Part shown: positions 19,378 through 30,379 of the stretch, one piece after another
Position numbering within the stretch: the stretch's first letter is position 1
Layout of the letters: each line of letters opens with the position of its first letter
NCBI GenBank assembly: GCA_001766655.1
Contig: MJCC01000011.1
Coordinates: forward strand, 1-41,223
Direction: 5' to 3'
DNA: 41,223 nucleotides
Origin: Phytomonas francai
Lineage: Eukaryota; Euglenozoa; Kinetoplastea; Trypanosomatida; Trypanosomatidae
Program-made: the position numbers and the translations under genes
Notes under the pieces: generated by a model
Told to the model about the DNA's origin: nothing
Seen by the model: only the letters and a program-made list of their open reading frames with translations
Database searches by the model: none

Positions 19378-19641
19378 ATGGATGTTGGTTCTCTTTATAC
19401 CAATCCTTCTCCCTCTTCCTACACAGTTGGCAGCGGTGGTAGAACGTCCGTATTCAGTATGGCATTCCACAAAAGGGTTTCACTCACTATCCTCTATTTT
19501 GCCGCCGCCACATTATCCAGTGCTGTGCTTGTGTATGACTTCTTCGGTGCGGGTATGTCACGAAAAATGCTGAATTGGATGATGGAGCTACAATCTGTTA
19601 CGGGTAATCGAGCTCAGATTGCTATTTGGGGAAATAAGTGA
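19378..19641 (+). CDS. Hypothetical small membrane protein
   Basis: An 87-residue frame with a Ser/Gly/Tyr-rich N-terminus and one clear hydrophobic segment at about residues 34-56 (VSLTILYFAAATLSSAVLVY). It starts at an ATG about 80 nt after a candidate AG acceptor. Its GC content is above that of the flanking DNA. No family is recognised. It ends at a TGA at 19639-19641, and a second protein-like frame begins in the next phase across the stop, so the two could be one gene broken by a frameshift, two genes, or a gene followed by its UTR. Confidence 0.4.
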   Translation: MDVGSLYTNPSPSSYTVGSGGRTSVFSMAFHKRVSLTILYFAAATLSSAVLVYDFFGAGMSRKMLNWMMELQSVTGNRAQIAIWGNK

Positions 19642-19672
19642 AACTCATCCGCGAAAAAGGCGAGATGTATCC

Positions 19673-20098
19673 ATGACAGAAGTCCAAGTGTCTGAAAAAA
19701 AATTGAATGTTTCACGCTTCTTGAAGAGTATCGAAACAGAGAAGCATACCACCGATTTTTTCACGTCGGTTGCTACAACCATTGCAAGTGTCAACTCACA
19801 GCTCTCACAAGTTCCTTTTGTTTTTTCGATATTTCTAAGTAACCTTGCCCTGTTTGAAATCAGGAGTAGGCTCGGCTCTATGAAGCACAGACGTTGCGGA
19901 TTCATTGTGGGTAGAAATGTTTGGGGTAAAGGTTTATCTTTTGCACAGCCTCAGCAGCTAGCGGATGACAAGCATGATTATTGCCTTATAGAGGATCGTA
20001 ATACCAACTCGTACAATCTAACTATTGTGCAGCCCTTTCAAGTGATATTAAGTTTGTTCTCCCTATACCTTTTTCATAGTTTTCCAGTCTATTCTTGA
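19673..20098 (+). CDS. Hypothetical protein, or the second part of a frameshifted gene
   Basis: A frame open from 19583, with its first ATG at 19673, giving 141 residues. It begins with a polar, partly charged stretch (MTEVQVSEKKLNVSRFLKS), has a moderately hydrophobic segment at about residues 48-62 (VFSIFLSNLALFEI) and a strongly hydrophobic end (QVILSLFSLYLFHSF). The composition is coding-like to about 20010. There is no separate pyrimidine-tract acceptor between it and the frame at 19378-19641, which favours a single transcript. No family is recognised. Confidence 0.25.
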   Translation: MTEVQVSEKKLNVSRFLKSIETEKHTTDFFTSVATTIASVNSQLSQVPFVFSIFLSNLALFEIRSRLGSMKHRRCGFIVGRNVWGKGLSFAQPQQLADDKHDYCLIEDRNTNSYNLTIVQPFQVILSLFSLYLFHSFPVYS

Positions 20099-20515
20099 AT
20101 TTTCCTGCTCTAAATTAGTTCGCTGAGACTATTATGCTATTATGTGCCAATTCGAGCTACTCTGTTGATCATTTTATATTAGATGGCATACGTTATGGAC
20201 CCCAGTCTACTCATTTTCCCTTCTCACGTATCGCTCTTTTTTTTTTTCGATAAAGTAATAGGAAAGCCTTAGGTGGATAGTTTTCATTTTTTTTGAGTTT
20301 GTTATTATTATTTAAGTATTGGTAAGGAAGAATCCTTTTGAGGATTCTAATTTAACGGTGTATCGTTTTTTATTTTCAGAAATAAATCAGTTAAATAAAG
20401 AAATTGAACGGCAGATCTTTCGTCTAACCGAGTAGTTTTTTTTTTCAGCATATTGAATTAAGAATATATATAAACGGGAGTAGCAAGGTGAACAAGCATA
20501 TCCCCCCATACTAAT
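20099..20515 (+). other. Intergenic region upstream of NOT1
   Basis: AT-rich spacer with T runs (about 20238-20248 and 20287-20294). At its right end lies the NOT1 acceptor. No gene is seen. Confidence 0.5.
20436..20448 (+). promoter_or_regulatory. Trans-splice acceptor of NOT1
   Basis: A run of ten T is followed by CAG, with AG at 20447-20448, the clearest acceptor in the window. It gives a 67-nt 5' leader before the ATG at 20516. Confidence 0.7.
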
Positions 20516-23500
20516 ATGCTATATGATCGTGTGGAGGATTTAAGCACCTCACAGGGTGCAACAATCCGGTATTTGCTTTCTGCTGTGTCCAAAAATACTT
20601 TTCAGACCACCCTGACGTCGTTGGAGCAATTCTCTAACCGAAGCATTGAGTGCCATCGTTTTGTCATCATGTGCACTCTCGGATCATTCCTTTCTAACCA
20701 CAGTGACGAACGCCTCGCATTAACCTCCAAGTTTGTCACGGCTGCGTTAGATAAAACAAACACACTTTCCTTGCTGGCAGTCGCCCTGGATGAATCCCCT
20801 AACCTTGTGAACAAGAAGTCCCTGATAAGCTTGATGAGCAACGACCTTAAGCTTTCACCAATTCAGCAACTGCAGTTTGCATCAGCCCTTGCAATCGGTA
20901 GCGCGACCGCTAAAGCGGCTGCTACAGAATTCCTCGAGGATTTCAATGTCCCACCGACCGCCTTTAAGGAGGAAGATAGCGGCACCCGTTCCATAGCGGT
21001 GTTGATTCGGCAGCTTGGTATACTGCCATCTCTAGACTCTCAGCTGTCGCCGTTATCTAGCGTTGCCCTACTCCCTCAAATACCCCACCACGCCACCCAT
21101 CTAAGCGTTGCAGACATCTTGCGCGAACTTGGAACTGGTTGCGTAACCACCCTGGCTGACTCGCGTGAGTTGCTCTCCATTTTTCCTCACAGCTTCACGG
21201 ATAGAGATGTGGCGGATGTCCTGGGGTTCTTCGCTTCTCAGGGGAATGCACCCAATGACGGCACCACTTATACCTCCTTGATGACGGCATCCGGCAAGAC
21301 CGCTCCGAAGAATGTCAGTGGGAACAACACCGTCGTGAATGCTATGCCACTGTTGGATGCCATGCACGAAGGAAACAACTATTTTAACTGGGATAACATC
21401 ATTCGCCTGCTGGATCAACCTGGGGAGGACTCTTTTCGTCTCAAAAGCATCTCTGTTATATTCGACGCCTATCACCGCTTCAAGCAGGGGGGCGAGTACC
21501 CCTCGGTCACACTCTTTATGGGCCTCTGGAAAAACCCCAGCAGACAACGCAACGCACTCGAGTACATATTACGGCACTTAGACAAGGTGAACCGGAAGGG
21601 ACTTACACTGGATGCACCGAGTGAGGTCTTGCCAGCCACCAAACCAGCAGGCATGGCTGCAGTTGAGATGGATTTGTGGCGTTCGTTTGCGTTTGTAGAA
21701 GCCGCGGTCCACGTGGCAGCGCGCGATAAGGATTTCCACAACGATGTATTCCGCCCCGCAGTAGAAAAGTTACCGTTGTTGTTTCTATTTACACTCTTCT
21801 TCGGCACATATAGTGGTACTATAGAGAATTTCGTTACCATAAAATACATCCTCAACAGCTGCTGTCCTCCTTTGGATCAGGTAGCCACTTATATTATCCC
21901 TGAAGCGGAGAAGCGCAACCGTTTGGATTCTCTCATCAGCATGTTCTCAGAGCTCACGGTTTCGTCTCAAAGTCGCATTGTGGATGTTCTAGGAATGATT
22001 TTCAAGTGTAAATCTGTCATAAAACGTTTCCTTAAAGGGAGTGGTAGTCCACGGCTGGTAGTTGCTATCTCCATGTGCATGGACGAGGCGGGTGAGCCAA
22101 GCGACAAATGGCTCCAGAAAGCACTGGAAGGTAAGCTGCACTTCCGAGCTAGCTGTACGGAAAATCGCTTTTCAGTTGCCATAGGAATTGTAGAGGTCGC
22201 GGAGATGTTGCAGGAAAAGCAAATGTATGTAGCGAGCGCCACCGCTGCCCTCAACGCATTATTGGCCTCTCCCATGAAGGAAATGCTCAAAAGTGTTATG
22301 GATTGTGCACGCGGACTGCTCGCCTCGACAGATTCACTTTTCCCAGATGACGTTGAGGCCGAAGCGACAGAGTTCTTCAAGACTATGCACACCACTGGAT
22401 CCACGGCAAATGCTATTGCGTACATTGAGTCTCTCCTCAAAAGCGACAATGCGCGCGACCGTCAGCTCCACGCATGCATTGTTAGCATTATGTTTGACGA
22501 GAGCTTGGTTATTGGCTGTTACCCTCGCAAGGAACTGCAGTTATTTGCTGAGTTGTATGGGCAGATGGTTGCGAAGGAGTTGCTCCCCCCGAATCAGCAG
22601 CAGCGTGCGTGGGGCCTGCTGCTTCCTGCTATAGTGAAGCCAAGCAGCTACGCCGTGGAGGAGTACGGCCTGATTGCTCTGGAGTACATAAAGCCGCGTT
22701 TAGCAGACTGGCCACAGTACGGTCGTGCGCTGCGACACATCAAGGATTTAGATTTCCGCGTTCCTGGGATCATGGCTGCTATTAATCGTGGTATCAAGCA
22801 GGAAGAGTCATCTAAAAATGCTGAAGCAAGCCCAGGGGCTGACCAATACTCCACAGGCACCAACTCGCTGCAGTTAAACAACCTCCCTATCATTGATTCT
22901 GCCATTGTTTCGGTCACAAAATCGGATGGTGTTCCTGTGAAACAGCAATCTGCCGTGTCAAAGTTGCATACGCTAGATATTGCTACCCTGATTACCAACA
23001 AGAATGTCACTTCACCACCTCGCGTTATTCAGGAGCAAATGAACTTCTTAATTGGCAATACGGATGTGCATAAGCTAGAAAGCAATGTAAAGGAGCTCGC
23101 ACAGTTGTTACGCCCCGAGTATTACGAGTACTTTGCTGACTATTTGGTTGTGAAACGAGCTGCGCTGGAACCAAATTACCACAGCATCTATATTGAGCTC
23201 GTCTCCAAGCTCAACTCCAAAGTCCTTGACCGTGCTCTTCGCGTTGCTACCGTTGCCGCCGTTAAGCGTCTTTTGGTTTCAGACATGTTCCGTGCCGACT
23301 CTAGCGACCGTGCTCTGCTTCGCAATCTCGGTTCTTGGCTAGGCAATATCACCTTAGAGAAGAGCATCCCCATCCTCCAGCAAGACCTCAGCTTCAGGGA
23401 TCTCCTTCTTCAAGGTCTACGTGAGGGGAAGCTTGTCGCTGTTGTTGCTTTCATGACGCGTGTACTCAGCAGCTGTGCACGGTCCCGCTTCTTCTGCCCT

Positions 23501-26500
23501 CCAAACCCATGGACCATGGCGCAACTTTGCCTTTTGTTAGAGGTTTATCATCTGAAACACCTCAAAATGACGCTGCGGTTTGAGGTTGAGGTGCTTTGCA
23601 ATAAATTGGAGGTATCCCTATTAGAAGTGGATCAATACATGCGCATGCACCAATCCAATTCAACCACAACTGTGCACATGGCAGATGTTTTGAAAGAAAT
23701 CGATATTAACAAAAGCTCGGACTTCCGTATTGGCGATGATAATGAGTTACCTGACCAGCCGCAGCAGTTGTCGCCGAATGCACAACAGACCACAGTTCAG
23801 AAACAGGCAGTTCGAACGGGCGTGCGTCCTTTGCAGGCGAGTGCGGAGCCTTTCCAGCCCAAGGATGTCGGTGCGAGCCATAATGTGCAGGAAATAGTTG
23901 ACCAGCTTGACATCCCACGGCGGCCAACGATTCTGATTTTACCTGAAACTGTATACGTTCGAGATGAGGAGCTTCGGATCATTGGTGACCGTGTAACGGA
24001 GTATCGCCAGCTGCTTGCCTCCATGTTGTGCAGTGTTGTTGAGGAGGTCTACAATAACTACGTGGCGCGCTCCGAGGCCGTGGCGGTACTTTCGACCTTC
24101 AACATTGTGACCAAAGATTTCACCCGCGATATGACTGTGGAGGATATGCTAATGGCCGGTGAGGCCATGTCGCGCTCACTGGCGGCTAGCCTTTGTTTTG
24201 CGACTGTCCGTGATGTACTTCCATCGCTCCTCATGAACGGAGCGACCGCTTTGGAGGCACGCTTTGTTGACCGTTCCGTTCAGCAGACTGGGGTTCTGCG
24301 TAACGCCATCTTGGCTAGCAATGAGGAACTGTGCATCCGAGCACTGGAGTATATGGCTAGCGAGGGAGCTGCTAAATCTCTGCACGCAAAGATGGCGGAT
24401 GTTGTCCGCGAGAAGCTCATGGCGGCCGCCAACAACACGCCCTTGCGTATTCCTACCGATCAAGTCGAGGTAGCGGAACTGCTGCGTGTAATGGGGGACA
24501 CATTAGTGCCACCGGGCCGCATGCCTCCGTACCAGAAAGATATTTACAGCGAGTTTTTTAACTGCATGCCCGTTGTCTTCCTCTTCAACGCTAGCCTACG
24601 CAGTGTTGAGGAGGCTATTTCAAAATATTACTCTGCTGATAAATACGTTCCGTTAGATTTGAACACTACGTATTTCATGGAGGGCAATGCCAGTGAAGGT
24701 CACAGCGTGATTCGTCAGCGCATTTTGGGACTTCTAAACCTTATCACTCCTGAGTCTGCGATTTACTATATAAATCCGGTTTTCAACAAGGTTATGATGC
24801 TTGCGGGAACGATTGATCGTTTGAACAAGGAGTTGAATAACATCAATAAAAATAACCAAGTCCATCCACATGACGGGTCTACGGCGGCGGATGCCAGCGC
24901 CACCAATCGCAGTATGCAGATCGGCATGTTGGTGCATCAGACGTATATATTAACTTTGCAGAATTGCGTCGAACGTGGAGGGGAACCTGTGCGTGCGGAG
25001 TTCACGCGTTTATATCTTAAAAGTCCGCAGCGGTACAATTATCACAAATTAACTGCAGATCTTATGCGCATCAAGATACTCAACATTGCGCGTCTGGATG
25101 AAGACTTGGCGAAGATGCTCACCTCCGGAACGCCCAACTACGTTAACTTTGCAGGGGAGATCATTAGTACTGTAATTATCAAAGATAAGGTGCTTTCATC
25201 CAAGGACATGCGGCGCACTTTAACCGCACTCGATGTGATTGCCTTCTCCCGAAACACTGTTCGAGCCTCACCCCTTGCACCAAGTCCCGCCTACGTCACT
25301 ACACAGCCCTTAAGTAAGTTGGTGGGTCCCTCTGTCACGAAGCTTTTGGTCCCCATCACACTCTTTGATGACAAACTTGAGCTGGTTGACGGATTGCTCG
25401 ATGAGTGGATTCAGATCTGGTCACGATCCAAGGGCCATCGGCACTCAAGTGATGAGCGCAACCCATCCGTGGAGTTTGTCAAAACATTACAGTCCAATGG
25501 TTTGCTCGACACTACTAGCTTGTCTATGCTTCTCGGCCTAAGCATTCGCCTGTGCGTGGAACACTATGCTACCGTTTCGCTTGCTTTGGAGCGCGAGAAC
25601 CCAGACATGGTAGAGCGAGAGCCCATTGGCAACAAACCAGGAGCTCCCCCCCCGTACCGTGTACCCTATTCCATCAAGCCATTCCTCAAGTGTGACGGCT
25701 TCACGGACATGGTGCTGGTGCTTCTTCGGTGCTGTTCTCTGCGGCACGAATCCTCGCGTGAGCAGCGGGCAGAGATTACGTTGCTGCGCCGAGTCCTGGA
25801 GCTGTTTCTGAGAATTATCACAATCCATCACGATACTGTGGCCTCGCAGCAGTTCCCCCAAAAGAAGCTTCCGTCTAACTGCGCCTTCATTCCATATTTT
25901 CAGCAGCAGCCCTACGTACGCCTGATTAGTAACCTTATGATAGCTATTCAGCGCCAGGAGTCGTCCAGTCGTAGAGAAATGCCGGATGACATCACACAGG
26001 CCTTCCAAACTATTTTGCACCGGCTTCAGCCTTCCCAGTACCCTGCCTTTGCTTTTGGATGGCTGGAACTTGTGGCACACCGGACGTTTATTCCGCGCTG
26101 TCTGCGACAGCAAGAGATGTGGGGTCGCTACACCGAATTGCTTATAGATGCCCTGAACTTTATTGAATTCTTGACTCAGGGCAGCGCTATTTCGGCAAAC
26201 GGTCTCGTTTTCTACAAATCTGTCTTCAAACTCATGCTCGTCTTACTTCATGATTATCCACTATTCCTCATCGAATACCACTACCCGTTATGTGATGCCA
26301 TTCCGCCATACTGTGCGCAGATGCTCAATACGGTCCTTTGTTCCTTCCCGCCTGAAATCCGGCTGCCTGAGCCGTTCCAGCAGGTCCCCAATGACACGTC
26401 TGACATGCTAAAGCTGCTGGGAACGAAGGTGCAGACCGAGTGTATCAACGCTACTTTCAATGAATTTAGTAAGGAATTTGATCCAACGGTGCTCACCCAG

Positions 26501-27148
26501 TATATGTCCAAAGATGATGAGCCGATGCCCGAGAATGACATGAAAACGGTGCTAAATTGTCTTTCAAATACAACACGCTGGTCGCTAATGAATGCGATAG
26601 TGCTGCACGTGGCCATTACCTATCTGGATGCGCATAACAACACAATTCCAGCTACCTTCAGCAATTCCAACCCCATCCGTCTGTATCGCTACCTTTGCAA
26701 AAGCTTTAGTACAAAGCATCGATATCACTTCTTCTGTGCCTGCGTGAACCACCTACGGTATCCGAATATTCAGACAAACTTCTTTTCCAAGGTAATATTC
26801 GCTTTATTCTTGCCGGGTCCTAATGTGGACAATCATACGCAAATTTGCATTCAGGAGCAAATCACGCGCGTAGTGGCCGAGAAGACGGTCATCGTTCAGC
26901 CACATCCATGGGGTGTGCTCAGCACTTTTGTAGAGCTTATGCGCAATCCTAAGTTTAAGTTCTGGGAAAAGAGTTTTATCCACATTCCCTTTTTGGACCA
27001 GATTTTCATAAAACTGCGTCGGACACTCGAAACGCGTAGCGCAGGTGCCGTTGTAAACAATAATATTCCAGTACCTACAGCAGTCAATACAAATCCTGTT
27101 GCACTTTCACAAGCACAACAAACAATGTGGAATAAAAAACCTAGTTAG
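20516..27148 (+). CDS. NOT1: CCR4-NOT complex scaffold subunit NOT1
   Basis: A protein of 2210 residues, the size of eukaryotic NOT1/CNOT1. NOT1 is the scaffold of the CAF1/CCR4 deadenylase complex that shortens mRNA poly(A) tails. The N-terminal 800 residues are helical (HEAT-like). Residues about 830-1045 match the MIF4G-like CAF1-binding domain (ALLRNLGSWLGNITLEKSIP, then CPPNPWTMAQLCLLLEVYH, then LRFEVEVLCNKLEV). Residues about 1125-1260 match DUF3819, the CNOT9-binding region (TKDFTRDMTVEDMLMAGEAM, then SLAASLCFATVRD). The C-terminal NOT1 domain, about 1780-2170, contains YHYPLCDAIPPYCAQMLNTV and RLPEPF, and ends near NPKFKFWEKSFIHIPFLDQI. That domain docks the NOT2-NOT5 module. The frame is intact and codon use is balanced. 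Its neighbours MetRS and MKT1L are, from memory, the same in T. brucei. Confidence 0.95.
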   Translation: MLYDRVEDLSTSQGATIRYLLSAVSKNTFQTTLTSLEQFSNRSIECHRFVIMCTLGSFLSNHSDERLALTSKFVTAALDKTNTLSLLAVALDESPNLVNKKSLISLMSNDLKLSPIQQLQFASALAIGSATAKAAATEFLEDFNVPPTAFKEEDSGTRSIAVLIRQLGILPSLDSQLSPLSSVALLPQIPHHATHLSVADILRELGTGCVTTLADSRELLSIFPHSFTDRDVADVLGFFASQGNAPNDGTTYTSLMTASGKTAPKNVSGNNTVVNAMPLLDAMHEGNNYFNWDNIIRLLDQPGEDSFRLKSISVIFDAYHRFKQGGEYPSVTLFMGLWKNPSRQRNALEYILRHLDKVNRKGLTLDAPSEVLPATKPAGMAAVEMDLWRSFAFVEAAVHVAARDKDFHNDVFRPAVEKLPLLFLFTLFFGTYSGTIENFVTIKYILNSCCPPLDQVATYIIPEAEKRNRLDSLISMFSELTVSSQSRIVDVLGMIFKCKSVIKRFLKGSGSPRLVVAISMCMDEAGEPSDKWLQKALEGKLHFRASCTENRFSVAIGIVEVAEMLQEKQMYVASATAALNALLASPMKEMLKSVMDCARGLLASTDSLFPDDVEAEATEFFKTMHTTGSTANAIAYIESLLKSDNARDRQLHACIVSIMFDESLVIGCYPRKELQLFAELYGQMVAKELLPPNQQQRAWGLLLPAIVKPSSYAVEEYGLIALEYIKPRLADWPQYGRALRHIKDLDFRVPGIMAAINRGIKQEESSKNAEASPGADQYSTGTNSLQLNNLPIIDSAIVSVTKSDGVPVKQQSAVSKLHTLDIATLITNKNVTSPPRVIQEQMNFLIGNTDVHKLESNVKELAQLLRPEYYEYFADYLVVKRAALEPNYHSIYIELVSKLNSKVLDRALRVATVAAVKRLLVSDMFRADSSDRALLRNLGSWLGNITLEKSIPILQQDLSFRDLLLQGLREGKLVAVVAFMTRVLSSCARSRFFCPPNPWTMAQLCLLLEVYHLKHLKMTLRFEVEVLCNKLEVSLLEVDQYMRMHQSNSTTTVHMADVLKEIDINKSSDFRIGDDNELPDQPQQLSPNAQQTTVQKQAVRTGVRPLQASAEPFQPKDVGASHNVQEIVDQLDIPRRPTILILPETVYVRDEELRIIGDRVTEYRQLLASMLCSVVEEVYNNYVARSEAVAVLSTFNIVTKDFTRDMTVEDMLMAGEAMSRSLAASLCFATVRDVLPSLLMNGATALEARFVDRSVQQTGVLRNAILASNEELCIRALEYMASEGAAKSLHAKMADVVREKLMAAANNTPLRIPTDQVEVAELLRVMGDTLVPPGRMPPYQKDIYSEFFNCMPVVFLFNASLRSVEEAISKYYSADKYVPLDLNTTYFMEGNASEGHSVIRQRILGLLNLITPESAIYYINPVFNKVMMLAGTIDRLNKELNNINKNNQVHPHDGSTAADASATNRSMQIGMLVHQTYILTLQNCVERGGEPVRAEFTRLYLKSPQRYNYHKLTADLMRIKILNIARLDEDLAKMLTSGTPNYVNFAGEIISTVIIKDKVLSSKDMRRTLTALDVIAFSRNTVRASPLAPSPAYVTTQPLSKLVGPSVTKLLVPITLFDDKLELVDGLLDEWIQIWSRSKGHRHSSDERNPSVEFVKTLQSNGLLDTTSLSMLLGLSIRLCVEHYATVSLALERENPDMVEREPIGNKPGAPPPYRVPYSIKPFLKCDGFTDMVLVLLRCCSLRHESSREQRAEITLLRRVLELFLRIITIHHDTVASQQFPQKKLPSNCAFIPYFQQQPYVRLISNLMIAIQRQESSSRREMPDDITQAFQTILHRLQPSQYPAFAFGWLELVAHRTFIPRCLRQQEMWGRYTELLIDALNFIEFLTQGSAISANGLVFYKSVFKLMLVLLHDYPLFLIEYHYPLCDAIPPYCAQMLNTVLCSFPPEIRLPEPFQQVPNDTSDMLKLLGTKVQTECINATFNEFSKEFDPTVLTQYMSKDDEPMPENDMKTVLNCLSNTTRWSLMNAIVLHVAITYLDAHNNTIPATFSNSNPIRLYRYLCKSFSTKHRYHFFCACVNHLRYPNIQTNFFSKVIFALFLPGPNVDNHTQICIQEQITRVVAEKTVIVQPHPWGVLSTFVELMRNPKFKFWEKSFIHIPFLDQIFIKLRRTLETRSAGAVVNNNIPVPTAVNTNPVALSQAQQTMWNKKPS

Positions 27149-27992
27149 ATAGAGGTGTTTTAGCAGTCAGTAGTTTTGTTTTCACTTCATTTCAGACTGA
27201 ATAAGTGACTAAATTTAGATTATATTGATTTCTCGTCTATTCATTTTGTCACTTTTTTCTTTACTCATTTGTTGCTAATTATAGGGTTTCATCCCTTATG
27301 CAAATTCATATATTTAAATTTTATTGGTATGATATCTGAAAATGGTACCTCTGTTCATTTATTGTTTTGCCATTTTTCTTTTCTAGGGTATTTTTTTTCT
27401 GTGTTGGTGAGGGTGACGGACAAATTTAATCGTAATCTGACATATAAATAGACACATTTTTTGCTCCACAATGAAGCTGGGCATTATTTTTAATCATTAA
27501 TGGCTTCGGGTTTAGGCAGGTTTAGGTTTTCGTTACATCACCTTTCTATACTCCACCACCTACTGGTATTACAAATACAGATTTTTTTCTTTTGTTATAA
27601 CTTTTTGATGGGTGTAATTTTCCTTCTGAGGATAAAATTATTTGTGTTTCTGCGAATTAGCAACAACAAATTAAGAATAAAGCATATCATAACGTACGTC
27701 AGCAGCAACAACAACAAATAGAAAACCCATATCGTTCTGCAGTGTCTTCTATCTACCCCTGTGGTTGTGGAGGATGCTACGCATACCTATATATGTGTCT
27801 TTTCCTTTGGATTCTGAATAGTTGATAACACGAATAAATTTTTTGACCTTTTTTTTGTGCATCTACTTTTTTACGGCGCTGGTAATATCCTTTTATTACA
27901 AGCTTCAAGCTTTCTTGAGATACTTCTCGGTATATACATAGAATTTTCTTAAAGGACTGCATATTTCAGGCGATCTAATATACTATACCGGT
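27149..27992 (+). other. Intergenic region, NOT1 to MetRS
   Basis: AT-rich spacer of 844 bases with several T/C-rich tracts and AAC/AGC repeats near 27661-27720. The last bases (TTTCAG, AG at 27968-27969) form a likely acceptor 23 nt before the MetRS ATG. No gene is seen. Confidence 0.5.
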
Positions 27993-30302
27993 ATGAGTTC
28001 AATGGAGGGGAAAATGAATTTTTTGAGGCTATTCACAGAGAATGCTAACCACCAGGCCCTCAAGCCGATTCTCTGTTCCAATTTCATTCGCAGGCCACTA
28101 CAGGTCTTTCTCAGTGGTTCTCATACTACACCATTCCTTCAGCTTCCCGACGACGATAACAAGCTTCTTGTCCCGAATGAGATGGCTAAATTTGTTCTCA
28201 GCGAAGGGGTCAACAAGGAGTCCTTGGCTTTGTCCTTCTCAAAAAATGGTTTCCCGTCAAAGTTGTACGCACCCGTTGATCAAGAGGTGACACAGGATGA
28301 GGTGTCCTGGTTGGGATGGGAGTCGAACGTCTTTGCACCGGCTGTCGAGCCTCTCTACACCAAGGGTCGTGTGACCCCTGAGGCCAGGGAGGCTTTTCGA
28401 AGCCTTGATCATGCCATTGAGAAGAATGAGGGAAAAGGGATATGCGGCATTTCTTCAGATCCACTTCGAATTTCCTTTTTAGTGGATACTGTTGTGTTTT
28501 GCGGCGTTTTTCCGGCTTTGTGTGACGGTGGAATTCTGCCAGACGAAGAGCGTGAGACGTTGTCACACTTAACGGAGTGGTTTCGTGTATATCAGTGTCT
28601 ACACGAGGAGCTTCTGGATTCGGCATACAAAGCGTTGTCAGTTCAGAAGCATGGCGATTTTCTGAGAGTTCCACGTAAGTACGAGATATCTCCGAAGCTT
28701 GAAAAGACCTTCTTTGTCACAACCCCAATCTACTACGTAAATGCCGGGCCTCATATTGGGCACGTGTACAGCACCCTTATTGCAGATGTGCTTGCACGCT
28801 ACCACCGTGTTAAGGGTGAAAATGTGTTTATGACTTCGGGGGCCGATGAACACGGGCAAAAGGTTGCTGAATCTGCGAAACAGAATGGACTAACACCATA
28901 TGATTTTACAACTAAGATGAGTGGGGAATTTAAGGAGTGCTTTCAGCAGATGGGCTACGATGTAAATTACTTCATCCGCACTACTTCTGATATTCACAAG
29001 AAGTTAGTCCAATCTATATGGAGCAAGCTGGAGGCAAAGGGAGACATTTACCTCGGCCGTTATGAGGGTTGGTACTCGGTAAGTGACGAATCTTTTTTGA
29101 CCCCGCAGAACATCACGGATGGCGTAGACAAGGACGGTAAACCTTGCAAGATCAGTTTGGAAAGCGGCCACGTTGTCTCCTGGGTAGAGGAGGAGAACTA
29201 CATGTTTCGTTTAAGCAATTTTCGAGATCGTTTACTTGAGTACTACCACAAAAACCCCGAGTGCATCGTCCCCGAGTTTCGTCGCCGTGAGGTGATCATG
29301 TTGGTTGAAAAGGGTCTGATGGATCTTTCCGTCTCCCGCAGATTTGCATCCGTACAAGGCTGGGCGATCCCTGTTCCAGGGAACAGCGAACATTGTATCT
29401 ATGTTTGGCTGGATGCGCTTTTCAATTACCTAACTACAGCTTGCATAGATATTCAGCCAGACGGCTCGGTCGTTTTGTTGGACGACGAGACGAAGATGAA
29501 ACGCTGGCCTGCTGATGTACACGTGGTCGGAAAGGATATCCTCAAGTTTCATGCCATTTACTGGCCGGCATTTCTCATGTCTGCAGGTCTGCCCCTACCT
29601 AAGAGGCTTGTGGCGCACGGGTGGTGGACTAAGGATCACAAGAAGATCAGCAAATCTCTTGGCAACGTGTTCGACCCTGTCAAAAAGGCAGAGGAGTTTG
29701 GCTGTGATGCTCTCAAGTACTTTTTACTTCGTGAATCGAACTTTTCTGATGATGGCGATTATAGTGACAAAAACATGGTTGCTCGGTTGAACGCTGAGCT
29801 CGCCGACACGCTTGGGAACCTGGTGATGCGTTGTGTGGCGCCTAAAATAAATGTTAAGGGCGTATGGCCGAGCCCAGGTCCCTACAACGCAAACGACCAG
29901 GACTTGATTCAGTCCATTTGTGACCTCAGTGGAGCGGCGGACCACTTCTACTGTTTGCCAGACATACAGAAGGCCCTGATTGTTGTGTTCGACGTGTTGC
30001 GTCAGCTCAACGGGTATGTCACGGAAAACACGCCGTGGAAGCTGGTCAAGACAGATATGGAGCGGCTCGGGACGGTGCTATACATTGTCATGGAAGGCGT
30101 GCGGGTTTGTGTGACATTGCTGCAGCCGGTTCTCTCGACAAAGTCTACCTTGATTCTGGACATGCTTGGCGTACCGTTAGAAAAACGTGTCGGGGTTGAA
30201 AACTTTGGTTTTGGTATCATGCAGCCTGGAGCTAAGATAGCGCCCCCAGAAGAAGGGGAGGTTATCTTCAAAAAAATAATACTGCCGGCTAGGACTTCAT
30301 AG
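27993..30302 (+). CDS. MetRS: Methionyl-tRNA synthetase, cytosolic
   Basis: A class I synthetase of 769 residues that attaches Met to tRNA-Met. A 235-residue N-terminal extension has a GST-C-like pattern ([18 protein letters not shown], then [11 protein letters not shown]), as in some eukaryotic MetRS where it mediates complex formation. The catalytic domain starts at [20 protein letters not shown] with the HIGH motif at 254-257, followed by [16 protein letters not shown]. It continues with [14 protein letters not shown] and [14 protein letters not shown], and reaches the second signature KISKS at 551-555 ([14 protein letters not shown]). The helical anticodon-binding domain follows, with [11 protein letters not shown]. 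There is no C-terminal EMAP-type domain. Domain layout and length agree with what I recall of trypanosomatid MetRS. The first ATG after the AG acceptor is used. The gene is intact. Confidence 0.96.
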   Translation: MSSMEGKMNFLRLFTENANHQALKPILCSNFIRRPLQVFLSGSHTTPFLQLPDDDNKLLVPNEMAKFVLSEGVNKESLALSFSKNGFPSKLYAPVDQEVTQDEVSWLGWESNVFAPAVEPLYTKGRVTPEAREAFRSLDHAIEKNEGKGICGISSDPLRISFLVDTVVFCGVFPALCDGGILPDEERETLSHLTEWFRVYQCLHEELLDSAYKALSVQKHGDFLRVPRKYEISPKLEKTFFVTTPIYYVNAGPHIGHVYSTLIADVLARYHRVKGENVFMTSGADEHGQKVAESAKQNGLTPYDFTTKMSGEFKECFQQMGYDVNYFIRTTSDIHKKLVQSIWSKLEAKGDIYLGRYEGWYSVSDESFLTPQNITDGVDKDGKPCKISLESGHVVSWVEEENYMFRLSNFRDRLLEYYHKNPECIVPEFRRREVIMLVEKGLMDLSVSRRFASVQGWAIPVPGNSEHCIYVWLDALFNYLTTACIDIQPDGSVVLLDDETKMKRWPADVHVVGKDILKFHAIYWPAFLMSAGLPLPKRLVAHGWWTKDHKKISKSLGNVFDPVKKAEEFGCDALKYFLLRESNFSDDGDYSDKNMVARLNAELADTLGNLVMRCVAPKINVKGVWPSPGPYNANDQDLIQSICDLSGAADHFYCLPDIQKALIVVFDVLRQLNGYVTENTPWKLVKTDMERLGTVLYIVMEGVRVCVTLLQPVLSTKSTLILDMLGVPLEKRVGVENFGFGIMQPGAKIAPPEEGEVIFKKIILPARTS

Positions 30303-30358
30303 AGATTATCGGTTAGTGGAGTAAAGAAGGAAATAGACCACTTTGGTAAGGGCGGAAT

Positions 30359-30379
30359 TTATTATTATTATTATTATTA
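30359..30379. repeat. (ATT)n triplet repeat
   Basis: Seven ATT units in the 3' flank of the MetRS gene. Confidence 0.9.

Noticed and set aside
25538..26113. - strand frame of 191 codons inside NOT1
   Set aside because: It lies wholly under the conserved C-terminal half of NOT1 and is a shadow of that gene's codon use.
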